Origin: Nitrospirota bacterium
GTDB taxonomy: Bacteria; Nitrospirota; Thermodesulfovibrionia; Thermodesulfovibrionales; Dissulfurispiraceae
Direction: 5' to 3'
Assembly: GCA_004321915.1 (NCBI GenBank)
Contig: SCQE01000078.1
Coordinates: 1 to 48,384, forward strand
DNA: 48,384 nt
The notes beneath the pieces are model-generated. The model did not search any database, was not told where the DNA came from, and saw only the letters and a program-made list of their open reading frames with translations. Positions within the stretch are counted from its first letter, which is position 1, and every line of letters begins with the position of its first letter. The translations under genes were made by a program, and so were the position numbers. Shown one piece after another: positions 41,604 through 48,384 of the stretch.

Positions 41604-44414
41604 TTATGATTCTCTTTTTATAGAATCAACAAGCTCGGTTATTTGTTTTGATACGCTTTCGGCTTCTTTGTAAAGGCGCATGGCATTGTCTTTATTGCCC
41701 CTATTGTATTCATCTACAGCCTCATTGGATAGTCTATGTATGTCCCTATGAGGCCGGTCAATTGCAAGGTAGCTTTGCAATTGACCGAACTTTTGCTTGC
41801 CCTCGCTGCCATACCATTTGCCAAACATGCAGGAATTAATGTCCGGCAGTTCAGATGAACTTAGTTTCAAATCCCCTTCCATGCAAGAAGCGATTTTCCC
41901 CATAAATAACCTATGATCGCTTTTTGCAAGTTCCAGCATTGAAAACCCGTCGTCGGATATTTTGAACTTTCCTGTAGAGTTCCTAAGGTCTTGAGCGATA
42001 GTGGTCAGGCTGTTTACTTCATGCATGACATCTTCTGCAAGCTTATCCATATCTTTTGCAACCTTGGAGGTGTCCACTGCGCTTAAAGAGACCTCATTTG
42101 CGGTTGCCGACTGCTGCTCTACCGCTACTGCTACTTGGGTAATCTCGGTACGCACCCTCTGGACAGCCTTAAGAATGGATTCGAGCGCATCCCCCACCTT
42201 GCCTATGTAACCTGTCGCCTCGGTAACTTCGCGCGATGACTTCTTCATAGTTTCTGCGGTTTTGGTTGATTCGGTCTGTATGCCGGTTATCTTCTCGGAA
42301 ATCTCTGCTGTCGCCTTTATTGTCCTCTCCGCAAGTTTTCTGACTTCGTCGGCAACAACCGCAAAGCCCCGGCCTTGCTCGCCTGCCCTTGCCGCTTCGA
42401 TAGCGGCATTAAGGGCAAGGAGATTGGTTTGATCTGCAATATCTTTTATTACGGTTACTATATCTCCTATCTCTGATGCCCTCGAGTTAAGCTTTTCTAC
42501 CATGGCCGCAAGGCCTAAGGTTGAGTCGTGGACTTTGTTTATCGTATTTACCGCATTCTCCGAAATCTCTTTTCCGGCCTCTGCAACATCCATCGCGTTT
42601 TCGGTTGTCTTCGACACCTCCGAAACGCTTTGGGCGATCGAGTTTGATGTTTGGCTCAGCTGGTCTGCCGCAGTGGCTACGCTGTGCGACTGCTTGGTCT
42701 GTTTTTTAGCCCCGGCTTCGGTCTTTTCTGCGGTGGTCCTAAGAATATCTACCGTTGAAACTATGTTTCCCTCTTCGCGAAGCAAGTCTCTAACGACGCC
42801 GGTCAGGTTTTTAGCCGCTTTGTTGAAATATACCGCGAGCATTCCGAACTCATCTTTTCTGCTCTCATCAAGACTATGTTCCAGATTGCCGTTTCCAAAT
42901 CCTTCGGCCATACAGGCAAGCTCTTTTATAGGTTTTATGACGGACAAGCCTATCCACCGGTTCATTACTATCGAGGAAATAACGGCTATCACAACAATTA
43001 CAGTTATCACTTTCAACATGTTCCCGACAGCGGTCCTTACCGCAGCTACCGCATTCTCCTGAGTTGTCTTTGCGCTTGCAACTTTATGGCTCGTCTCTTC
43101 TATCTGTTTGGATACGATAGCCTTCATGGTCTGGTTTAACTTTGCAACCTCCTCCACATTGTTCAGTGTGGTCCTGATATTTTCAGCAACACCTCCTCTA
43201 CCCAAGAACCCCTGCTTGACGGAATTTACAGACTCGGCTGAAGCCTTGCTGAGGTCTAAAGCCTCCTGATAACCGCTCAACAACTGCTTGAGCTTTTGAT
43301 ATGTCTTGTCGTATTGAACAAATGCCTTCTCGATCATTGCGGTGGTTTTGTCCAATTCTCCGATATTTTTTATGGTGAGGCTGTAGTTTATTTTCGAACT
43401 GATTAGAGATACCAGCTCTGCGAGGTTTGCGGCCGTCATGAGTATATCATTCGTGCTGCTAAAAGAGTTTATACTGCCCGACATGTTCTGTGTACTGGAT
43501 TTCAACATGGCGTTCAACCGTTCGATCTCCTTCAGAACAACGGGCATGGCATACGCGATGTTGTAGTCGGCATCTTTGGACAATCTCTCCGACTTGGTTT
43601 TAAGATCTTCTTCCTCCTCCTTGATATATCTCAGTTTGAGGTTAACGGCATCTATCATTTTTGCAGCGATGTCCTTGGTTCTCCGTTCGAGTTCTTCTCC
43701 GGTGTTGCCTTGCCATTTGGTGTTCTTAATCATCTGTCTTATGGTATTAACGGTCGCCTCGACAACGTCTTTTATGCCTACCACGGAGCGCCGATCGTTT
43801 ATTGACGGCAATTGATTGATGTTAATAATGAGATCTTTATATCCGTCCCGTATAGTCATCAGATTTGCGGTTTGTTGCCGAATGACGGCAGTGCTGTCTA
43901 TGCTCTCGAGCATAGTGCCGGTAGAGTTCTTCTGGAGCTTCCTGATTGCAGAGTCCAAGTTGTTCAAGCGTTTCTCCGCATTGTCTGCGCTCTTTTTTAT
44001 CGCTTCGATAGATGTATTCGATTTATTTTGGAGTTGCAGCCTTTTTTCCGTTGTGTCGGCAATTTTACGCGTTATCCCTGATATCTCAGTATCGTCTGCG
44101 CTCCCCTTTTCGCCGAGCTTTGACGCGGTTTCTGCGGCCTGTGTCACCTCCTTGAGTGTCGCCGCAACGTTTTCAACATTCTGCTTGAATTCTTGGTCAG
44201 TGTCGGAAAATGCCATCTTCAGCAGTCCCGCCGAATGGGCCTGAAGCGCACGCTGATGATTAAATACCGCGATTTGGTATGGGGTGGATTTCTGTGTAAG
44301 TTCAGCAACCTTTTCCTGAATATACAGTATTCCCCAATAAGAGGCCGCCCCAATGAGGACCATCAGGAGAAGTATTATTCCGGCATTAAAGTTAAGCTTC
44401 GTACGTAAATTCAT
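41604..44414 (-). CDS. Methyl-accepting chemotaxis protein with C-terminal CZB zinc-binding domain
   Basis: 936 residues, long for a chemoreceptor. The first membrane segment is about 10-30. An unusually large helical periplasmic region (about 35-465) follows, then the second membrane segment ([19 protein letters not shown], about 468-487), HAMP, and the signalling hairpin with [20 protein letters not shown] at the tip. The last 120 residues are a CZB domain with [21 protein letters not shown] and RPHRDIHRL, supplying the His-Cys-His-His zinc ligands. CZB domains sense zinc or hypochlorite-type oxidants in known receptors. The gene starts 39 bp after the binding-protein gene, which may present ligand to it. 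Confidence 0.93.
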   Translation of the reverse strand: MNLRTKLNFNAGIILLLMVLIGAASYWGILYIQEKVAELTQKSTPYQIAVFNHQRALQAHSAGLLKMAFSDTDQEFKQNVENVAATLKEVTQAAETASKLGEKGSADDTEISGITRKIADTTEKRLQLQNKSNTSIEAIKKSADNAEKRLNNLDSAIRKLQKNSTGTMLESIDSTAVIRQQTANLMTIRDGYKDLIININQLPSINDRRSVVGIKDVVEATVNTIRQMIKNTKWQGNTGEELERRTKDIAAKMIDAVNLKLRYIKEEEEDLKTKSERLSKDADYNIAYAMPVVLKEIERLNAMLKSSTQNMSGSINSFSSTNDILMTAANLAELVSLISSKINYSLTIKNIGELDKTTAMIEKAFVQYDKTYQKLKQLLSGYQEALDLSKASAESVNSVKQGFLGRGGVAENIRTTLNNVEEVAKLNQTMKAIVSKQIEETSHKVASAKTTQENAVAAVRTAVGNMLKVITVIVVIAVISSIVMNRWIGLSVIKPIKELACMAEGFGNGNLEHSLDESRKDEFGMLAVYFNKAAKNLTGVVRDLLREEGNIVSTVDILRTTAEKTEAGAKKQTKQSHSVATAADQLSQTSNSIAQSVSEVSKTTENAMDVAEAGKEISENAVNTINKVHDSTLGLAAMVEKLNSRASEIGDIVTVIKDIADQTNLLALNAAIEAARAGEQGRGFAVVADEVRKLAERTIKATAEISEKITGIQTESTKTAETMKKSSREVTEATGYIGKVGDALESILKAVQRVRTEITQVAVAVEQQSATANEVSLSAVDTSKVAKDMDKLAEDVMHEVNSLTTIAQDLRNSTGKFKISDDGFSMLELAKSDHRLFMGKIASCMEGDLKLSSSELPDINSCMFGKWYGSEGKQKFGQLQSYLAIDRPHRDIHRLSNEAVDEYNRGNKDNAMRLYKEAESVSKQITELVDSIKRES
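41755..41787. repeat. Inverted repeat inside the CZB chemoreceptor gene
   Basis: CGGTCAATTGCAA (41755-41767) and TTGCAATTGACCG (41775-41787) form a perfect 13-bp stem with a 7-base loop, within the coding region for the CZB domain. It shares the CGGTCAATTG core with the hairpin at 46197-46237. Confidence 0.7.
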
Positions 44415-44453
44415 AGCACACCCTTCCCATACAACCTGTGAGCTGACGTATTG

Positions 44454-45722
44454 TTAATCTTCAAGGACGGCAGGCGCTCCAACCCTTGACCTGACAGCCG
44501 TCCAATCGTTTAGTTTGATTGCAGCGTCCTCGCCTTTCATCGTAGATATGATCTCGAAAAAATCCAAGCCGTATTTGCTGTTTTTGACCGCAGCCGCCGG
44601 TTTACATTTGACGGCATATACAGTCTGCACTGATTGATGGTCCCATTCTCTCCAGTACTGCTCGTCTTTAAGCCCGATATACTTATGCCCTTCCAATGCC
44701 TTTATGACCGCAGCCGTATCTAATGTCTTGGCCCTCTCGACCGCTTCTTTATATTGGTGGATTATCACATATGCCGAAGCGCCTGATGTGGTGGGATACC
44801 TGCCGTATTTCTTTTCGAATTTCTCGACAAAGGCCTTTCCTTTCGAAGTTTTTAACGCTTCGCTCCATATCCAAGGCGTGGCCCCGACAACCCCTTCCAT
44901 AGCCTCGGCTCCGGCGCCTTCGGCCATATCTTCCGTGAGGTTGGGGACGACAATCTGCATGCTCTTCTTAAGGCCCAACTCATAAGCCTGCTTTACCGCC
45001 ACCTCCATATCACGTCCGAATTGGACAAGAACGAGAACCGAGGCCCCTGAATCTTTTGCAATCTGCAATACATTATTGAAATCCGAATTACCGAGTCTCG
45101 TCAGCATTCCTTTGTGTTTTTCCTTGTCCAATGTATCGGTGTTTTTCCTGAAGGCATCTTCGGTCGTCCAGCCCCAAGTGTAGTCTGCCGTAATATAAAA
45201 ATAGGTTTTGCCGGCAAAGTTCCTTTTGAGATAATCTGCGAGGACCTTAGCGGCCATGCCGGAATCGTAACATTCCCTAAAGATGTATTTATGCCCCTCC
45301 TCGCCTGTGGTTTCGGTTGAATATGTAAGGGTGCCGAAATAAAGTTTTTTATGCCTTTTTGCCACCTTCCCGTTTGCGATGGCCACGGATGAGGCGCTGC
45401 CTCCGAGGGCTATAACAACCCCGTCGGAATACATCTTATCAAGGATGACCTTTGATTCTGCAGGCTTGCTCGGAGTGTCGACGGACACAAGTTCTATTTT
45501 CTTGCCCATAATTCCTCCGGCCGCGTTAATCTCTTCAACTGCCATGTCGGCTGCGCGTTTTTGGTCCAGCCCCTGTTTCCAGTAAGGGTCTCTCTGCTCA
45601 ACAGACTTGATATCAAGGGGAGCTGTCAACCCTATTTTTATCACGTCTGCCGCTCCGGTGTTTCCTGCAAACAAACACACAACAAAAATAACGGCTATTG
45701 CGGTAAAACAAAAACTTTTCAT
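44454..45722 (-). CDS. Periplasmic ABC-type substrate-binding protein, branched-chain amino acid/amide family
   Basis: 422 residues from ATG 45722, which follows GGAGGAGG; the frame is open to 45776 but that part has no ribosome binding site and precedes the signal peptide. A signal peptide spans about 1-24 (FTAIAVIFVVCLFAGNTGAA). The mature protein is a type I periplasmic binding fold (Peripla_BP_6): IKIGLTAPLDI, DMAVEEINAAGGIMGKKIEL, VIALGGSASSVAIANGKVAK and YFYITADYTWGWTTEDAFRK. No permease or ATPase genes are adjacent. The gene lies between a lone receiver and a chemoreceptor, suggesting a sensory rather than transport role. Ligand unknown. Confidence 0.9.
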   Translation of the reverse strand: MKSFCFTAIAVIFVVCLFAGNTGAADVIKIGLTAPLDIKSVEQRDPYWKQGLDQKRAADMAVEEINAAGGIMGKKIELVSVDTPSKPAESKVILDKMYSDGVVIALGGSASSVAIANGKVAKRHKKLYFGTLTYSTETTGEEGHKYIFRECYDSGMAAKVLADYLKRNFAGKTYFYITADYTWGWTTEDAFRKNTDTLDKEKHKGMLTRLGNSDFNNVLQIAKDSGASVLVLVQFGRDMEVAVKQAYELGLKKSMQIVVPNLTEDMAEGAGAEAMEGVVGATPWIWSEALKTSKGKAFVEKFEKKYGRYPTTSGASAYVIIHQYKEAVERAKTLDTAAVIKALEGHKYIGLKDEQYWREWDHQSVQTVYAVKCKPAAAVKNSKYGLDFFEIISTMKGEDAAIKLNDWTAVRSRVGAPAVLED

Positions 45723-45754
45723 AATGTCCTCCTCCGGGTTATTTTCTTGGTATT

Positions 45755-46138
45755 CTATTCCCTTGCCGACCGGCACTGATAATCTCTGACTATTTCTACT
45801 ACCTTTTCCATGTCCCTGTATTTAATTAGATAATAGTCCGCTCCGGCCAAAATGCATTTCGAGATGTATTCTTGGTACGGGTAATTTGTAAGCATTAGAA
45901 CTTTTGTCTCGGGCAGTATCATTTTTACATGTTCCAATATCTCGATGCCGCTTCGGTCCGGCAATCTGATATCGATAATCACCATGTCCGGATGCAGGTC
46001 ATTCAAGCGATCGTAGGATGAATTTGCATCTTTCGCCTCTGATACGCATACCCCTCCTATTTTTGATAGCGTCATTGCTAACCGTTTCCTGAACTCGTTG
46101 GAATCATCTACAATCAAAACATCCACACCGGCCCCCAT
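45755..46138 (-). CDS. Single-domain response regulator (receiver only)
   Basis: 127 residues. VLIVDDSNEFRKRLAMTL holds the acidic pair, MVIIDIRLPDRSGIEIL the phospho-acceptor Asp, and YYLIKYRDMEKV the conserved Lys. TNYPYQEYISKCILAGADYY aligns closely with the lone receiver at 22915-23289, so the two are paralogues of a distinct subfamily. There is no output domain. It lies 32 bp upstream of the binding-protein gene and behind a hairpin that separates it from the NarL-type regulator. It may carry phosphate from a shared kinase to another target. Confidence 0.9.
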   Translation of the reverse strand: MGAGVDVLIVDDSNEFRKRLAMTLSKIGGVCVSEAKDANSSYDRLNDLHPDMVIIDIRLPDRSGIEILEHVKMILPETKVLMLTNYPYQEYISKCILAGADYYLIKYRDMEKVVEIVRDYQCRSARE

Positions 46139-46190
46139 CGGAATAATTGTCGATAATTCATTTTATATCCGGCCCAATCTTTTTGGTATC

Positions 46191-46237
46191 GGTAAAATGC
46201 GGTCAATTGTAGGTCTTTTACCTACAATTGACCGCAT
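46191..46237 (-). terminator. Long hairpin between the NarL-type regulator and the lone receiver
   Basis: A perfect 18-bp stem (46197-46214 with 46220-46237) around a 5-base loop is followed on the minus strand by four T. It lies 63 bp past the regulator's stop and is a likely intrinsic terminator or attenuator. The stem is unusually long and its T run short, so another role is possible. Confidence 0.6.
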
Positions 46238-46300
46238 CGGCGGGTTTGTTACGGTATTGAAGTATTACGGATGGCGCGATTTCCGGAGGAGAATTGCTTT

Positions 46301-46933
46301 TTATTCTATTAGTTTGTGGTTGATGACATATCGTATAAGTTCTGCATTGCCGCTCAACTGCAATTTATCAAGTATCCTCGCCCGGTAAGTATTGACCGTC
46401 TTTACACTCAGATTTAGACTCAAGGCAATCTCTCTCGGTTGGCACCCTTGGGCTATCATGCATAGAACATTTAACTCGCGCGGAGAAAGGGTTTCATGCA
46501 AAGGCGTGTCGTGGTCCTTGGCTATCTCCAGCGAAAGTCTATCAGCAAGGCTCTCGGTAATATATCTGCCGCCTGAAGCAATCTTTTTTATTGCAATAAT
46601 AAGTTCATCGGGCGCGGTGTGCTTTGTCAGATATCCGGATGCTCCGGCCCTCAACGCTTTAAGGGCATAAGATTCCTCGGAATACATGCTGAGGATCAAT
46701 ACGGGCGTCATGGTCCCGTTATTTCGCATCTGAGACAGGACTTCCAGCCCGTTAATATCAGGCAGCCCTATGTCCAGAATAATTACATCGTATTTTTTTT
46801 TTGGAGCAAGCGCCAACGCCCCATTTCCGCTTTCCGCTTCATCTATCACGGCAATCGCCCCGTCTCGTGATATGATTTTCACAATCCCTGCCCTTACGAT
46901 AGTGTGGTCATCGGCGATCATTACGTTTATCAT
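46301..46933 (-). CDS. NarL/FixJ-type response regulator
   Basis: 210 residues. The receiver has IADDHTIVRAGIVKII, phospho-acceptor Asp in VIILDIGLPDINGLEVL and Lys in YLTKHTAPDEL. The LuxR helix-turn-helix (about 148-207) has LSPRELNVLCMIAQGCQPRE and LSVKTVNTYRARILDKLQLS. The start overlaps the kinase stop by 4 bp, so this is the cognate pair. It resembles the regulator at 23397-24026 along its whole length, including the CMIAQG/LMIASG recognition region, but the recognition helices differ, so target promoters probably differ. Confidence 0.92.
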   Translation of the reverse strand: MINVMIADDHTIVRAGIVKIISRDGAIAVIDEAESGNGALALAPKKKYDVIILDIGLPDINGLEVLSQMRNNGTMTPVLILSMYSEESYALKALRAGASGYLTKHTAPDELIIAIKKIASGGRYITESLADRLSLEIAKDHDTPLHETLSPRELNVLCMIAQGCQPREIALSLNLSVKTVNTYRARILDKLQLSGNAELIRYVINHKLIE

Positions 46934-48375
46934 GAGTCCTCCGTCCCGTCATTACCCAGCTTTAATAACGGCAGTTCAATATAAACCCTTGTGCCGGTCC
47001 TAAAGTTTCCGCTTATAATTGCTCTGCCGCCGTAAAGCTCCGCTCTCTCCCTTATGCCCAAAAGGCCGAGCGAACGCGGATCTGATAATTCTTCGGCAGT
47101 TATTCCTCTTCCATCATCTTGGATGGAAAAAACCACATCATTGTCTTTTGACGAAAGTTCGGCAACAACCGAGCCTGCGGATGAATGGCGCGCTACGTTA
47201 GTCAAAGCTTCCTGAAATATGCGATAGAGTGTTGTTGAACGCTCCTTGTCTATGTTGATATCAGCTAATGCTTTGACCTTGCAGGCAATACCGGTCCTTT
47301 TGCTGAATTCAGCGGCCTGCCATTCCAGCGCGGCCACCAGTCCGATGTCATCAAGGATGCTGGGTCTCAATCCCATCGCGATGTTCTGCACCGACTCGAT
47401 CATTCCGTCAATGAACTTTAACATCCCAATGAGCTTGTCGGAAAAAGGCTCCTTGCAGCTTGTGAATTTTTCGGTCATATCGAACAAACAGTCCGAAAGG
47501 TCGAATTTGAGCACAGTCAACGCCTGCGCGAGCACATCGTGAATCTCGCGCGAAATACGGGTCCTCTCCTCTTCGCGAATCGCTTCGAGATTTAAAGCAA
47601 ACGCGCGTAACTGTTTCCGTGAAGCCTTGAGCTCTTCCTCGTTTAGTTTGCGGCTTGTGATATTTGTGGCAATCTCGAGCCTAACTATGCGATTGTCCAC
47701 CCAACGTATTGCCTGATCATGGATTAAAAACCAATCTTTATTTTTGGTGTTCTCGAACTCCCAAACATAAACTCCCGTAGGGTTGCCCCCGGCGTCTACA
47801 ATCCTGCTGTTCGTGCAGAAATCGCATGGTTTGTCTTGATCGGACTGCAACGACTTCCAACACGTCTTACCTACAACGTCTCCAAGTGCAGCAATAGTCG
47901 CCCTGTTGCAGTAAAGCACTTCATAGGTTTCCATGTCCGCAACATAAACTAAAGCGTCAAGGTTGTCCAGTATCGTCAGCAGTTGTTTATGCGCCGTAAC
48001 AATGCCCTGAATCCTACGCTCTTCGGCAATGTTTTTCAATTTGGCTCGGACTATTAATTTTTCTATTATTGACGATAACTCCGGCTGTTTTACGGGTTTG
48101 ATAATAAAATCGCCGGCGCCGCCCCTAAAAGCCTGAATTATTATGTCCAAATCCGCGTGCCCCGTCATAACGACGACCGGAAGATTGGGGAAGCAGGATT
48201 GCAAATCGGAAAGCAGGTCAAAACCGGACTGCTCAGGCATTTGTATATCGGTCAAGACAATATCGAACTCGACAGTGCAAAGTATTAGATTACGCCGCCA
48301 TGCGTAACCCCGGTATTTTATCATGATCGGCATTATCGAGGATGATTTTCTTGAGTTCTGAGTCATGATCATCAC
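46930..48375 (-). CDS. REC-PAS-HisKA_3 sensor kinase, N terminus disturbed at the window edge
   Basis: The visible frame gives 481 residues. The receiver part keeps the phospho-acceptor (FDIVLTDIQMPEQSG) and the Lys (DFIIKPVKQPEL), but its first 35 residues look non-native. The start of a receiver (DDHDSELKKIIL) is in another frame nearby, so a frameshift around 48290-48310 is likely and the true gene extends past the window. A PAS domain (about 115-245) has Cys residues in GKTCWKSLQS and KPCDFCTN. HisKA_3 has RTRISREIHDVLAQALTVLK and the HATPase IQDDGRGITAEEL and LGLLGIRERAELYGG. It overlaps its NarL-type partner by 4 bp. No membrane segment is seen. Confidence 0.85.
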   Translation of the reverse strand: MMIMTQNSRKSSSIMPIMIKYRGYAWRRNLILCTVEFDIVLTDIQMPEQSGFDLLSDLQSCFPNLPVVVMTGHADLDIIIQAFRGGAGDFIIKPVKQPELSSIIEKLIVRAKLKNIAEERRIQGIVTAHKQLLTILDNLDALVYVADMETYEVLYCNRATIAALGDVVGKTCWKSLQSDQDKPCDFCTNSRIVDAGGNPTGVYVWEFENTKNKDWFLIHDQAIRWVDNRIVRLEIATNITSRKLNEEELKASRKQLRAFALNLEAIREEERTRISREIHDVLAQALTVLKFDLSDCLFDMTEKFTSCKEPFSDKLIGMLKFIDGMIESVQNIAMGLRPSILDDIGLVAALEWQAAEFSKRTGIACKVKALADINIDKERSTTLYRIFQEALTNVARHSSAGSVVAELSSKDNDVVFSIQDDGRGITAEELSDPRSLGLLGIRERAELYGGRAIISGNFRTGTRVYIELPLLKLGNDGTEDS

Positions 48376-48384
48376 TTAAGAGAA

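Noticed and set aside
1-48384. CRISPR arrays, tRNA and rRNA genes
   Set aside because: No regularly spaced repeats, cloverleaf-like sequences or conserved rRNA segments were recognised on reading both strands.

Overview
The window reads as chromosomal DNA of a Gram-negative, probably anaerobic or sulfur/metal-cycling bacterium. The gene content would suit Nitrospirota or a deltaproteobacterial lineage: an etfBA pair whose alpha subunit carries a ferredoxin domain, a lactate-dehydrogenase-like malate dehydrogenase, an oversized nucleoside diphosphate kinase, a heme-c-type sensor domain, ArsS, and a high density of sensor kinases and chemoreceptors. The taxonomic placement is inference only; no rRNA or tRNA gene was seen.

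Layout. Positions 1-2855 hold the end of a surface-polysaccharide region (GT9-like protein, methyltransferase, two glycosyltransferases), followed by a response regulator/diguanylate cyclase. Positions 4040-9272 are a housekeeping operon on the minus strand, acpS-etfB-etfA-fabD-orf76-mdh-ndk, ending at a clear intrinsic terminator (3983-4020). Positions 9.3-21.1 kb are an accessory region. It holds HepT/MNT and BrnT/BrnA toxin-antitoxin pairs, orphan antitoxins, an integron-cassette-like ORF with a half attC site, a REP-associated tyrosine transposase (RAYT) element with inverted ends and a duplicated tail, a dnaJ-like gene cut by that element, a MerR + VIT/VWA pair, a Nudix gene remnant, and a FIST/histidine kinase pair bracketed by a 93-bp direct repeat.

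Positions 21.3-25.8 kb encode a signalling module on the minus strand: Cache kinase, NarL-type regulator, single-domain receiver, chemoreceptor. Positions 26.0-32.8 kb hold an IS630 remnant and a divergent arsenosugar-type cluster: TIGR04282 transferase, FAD oxidoreductase and VTT membrane protein on one side; ArsS, sterol-desaturase-like enzyme and TIGR04283 glycosyltransferase on the other. Two exported methionine sulfoxide reductases follow. Positions 33.0-36.8 kb carry an FKBP isomerase, a HAD phosphatase, an acidic protein of unknown function, an SDR and an exported NrfJ/OB-fold-like protein.

Positions 36.8-48.4 kb repeat the signalling theme. Here the order is REC-PAS kinase, NarL-type regulator, single-domain receiver, a periplasmic amino-acid-type binding protein, a CZB chemoreceptor, and a 1576-residue hybrid kinase with a CxxCH heme-type motif. 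The recurrence of kinase / NarL regulator / lone receiver / chemoreceptor in the same order at two loci is the most system-like signal in the window. The accessory region is the most informative for mobile-DNA history.
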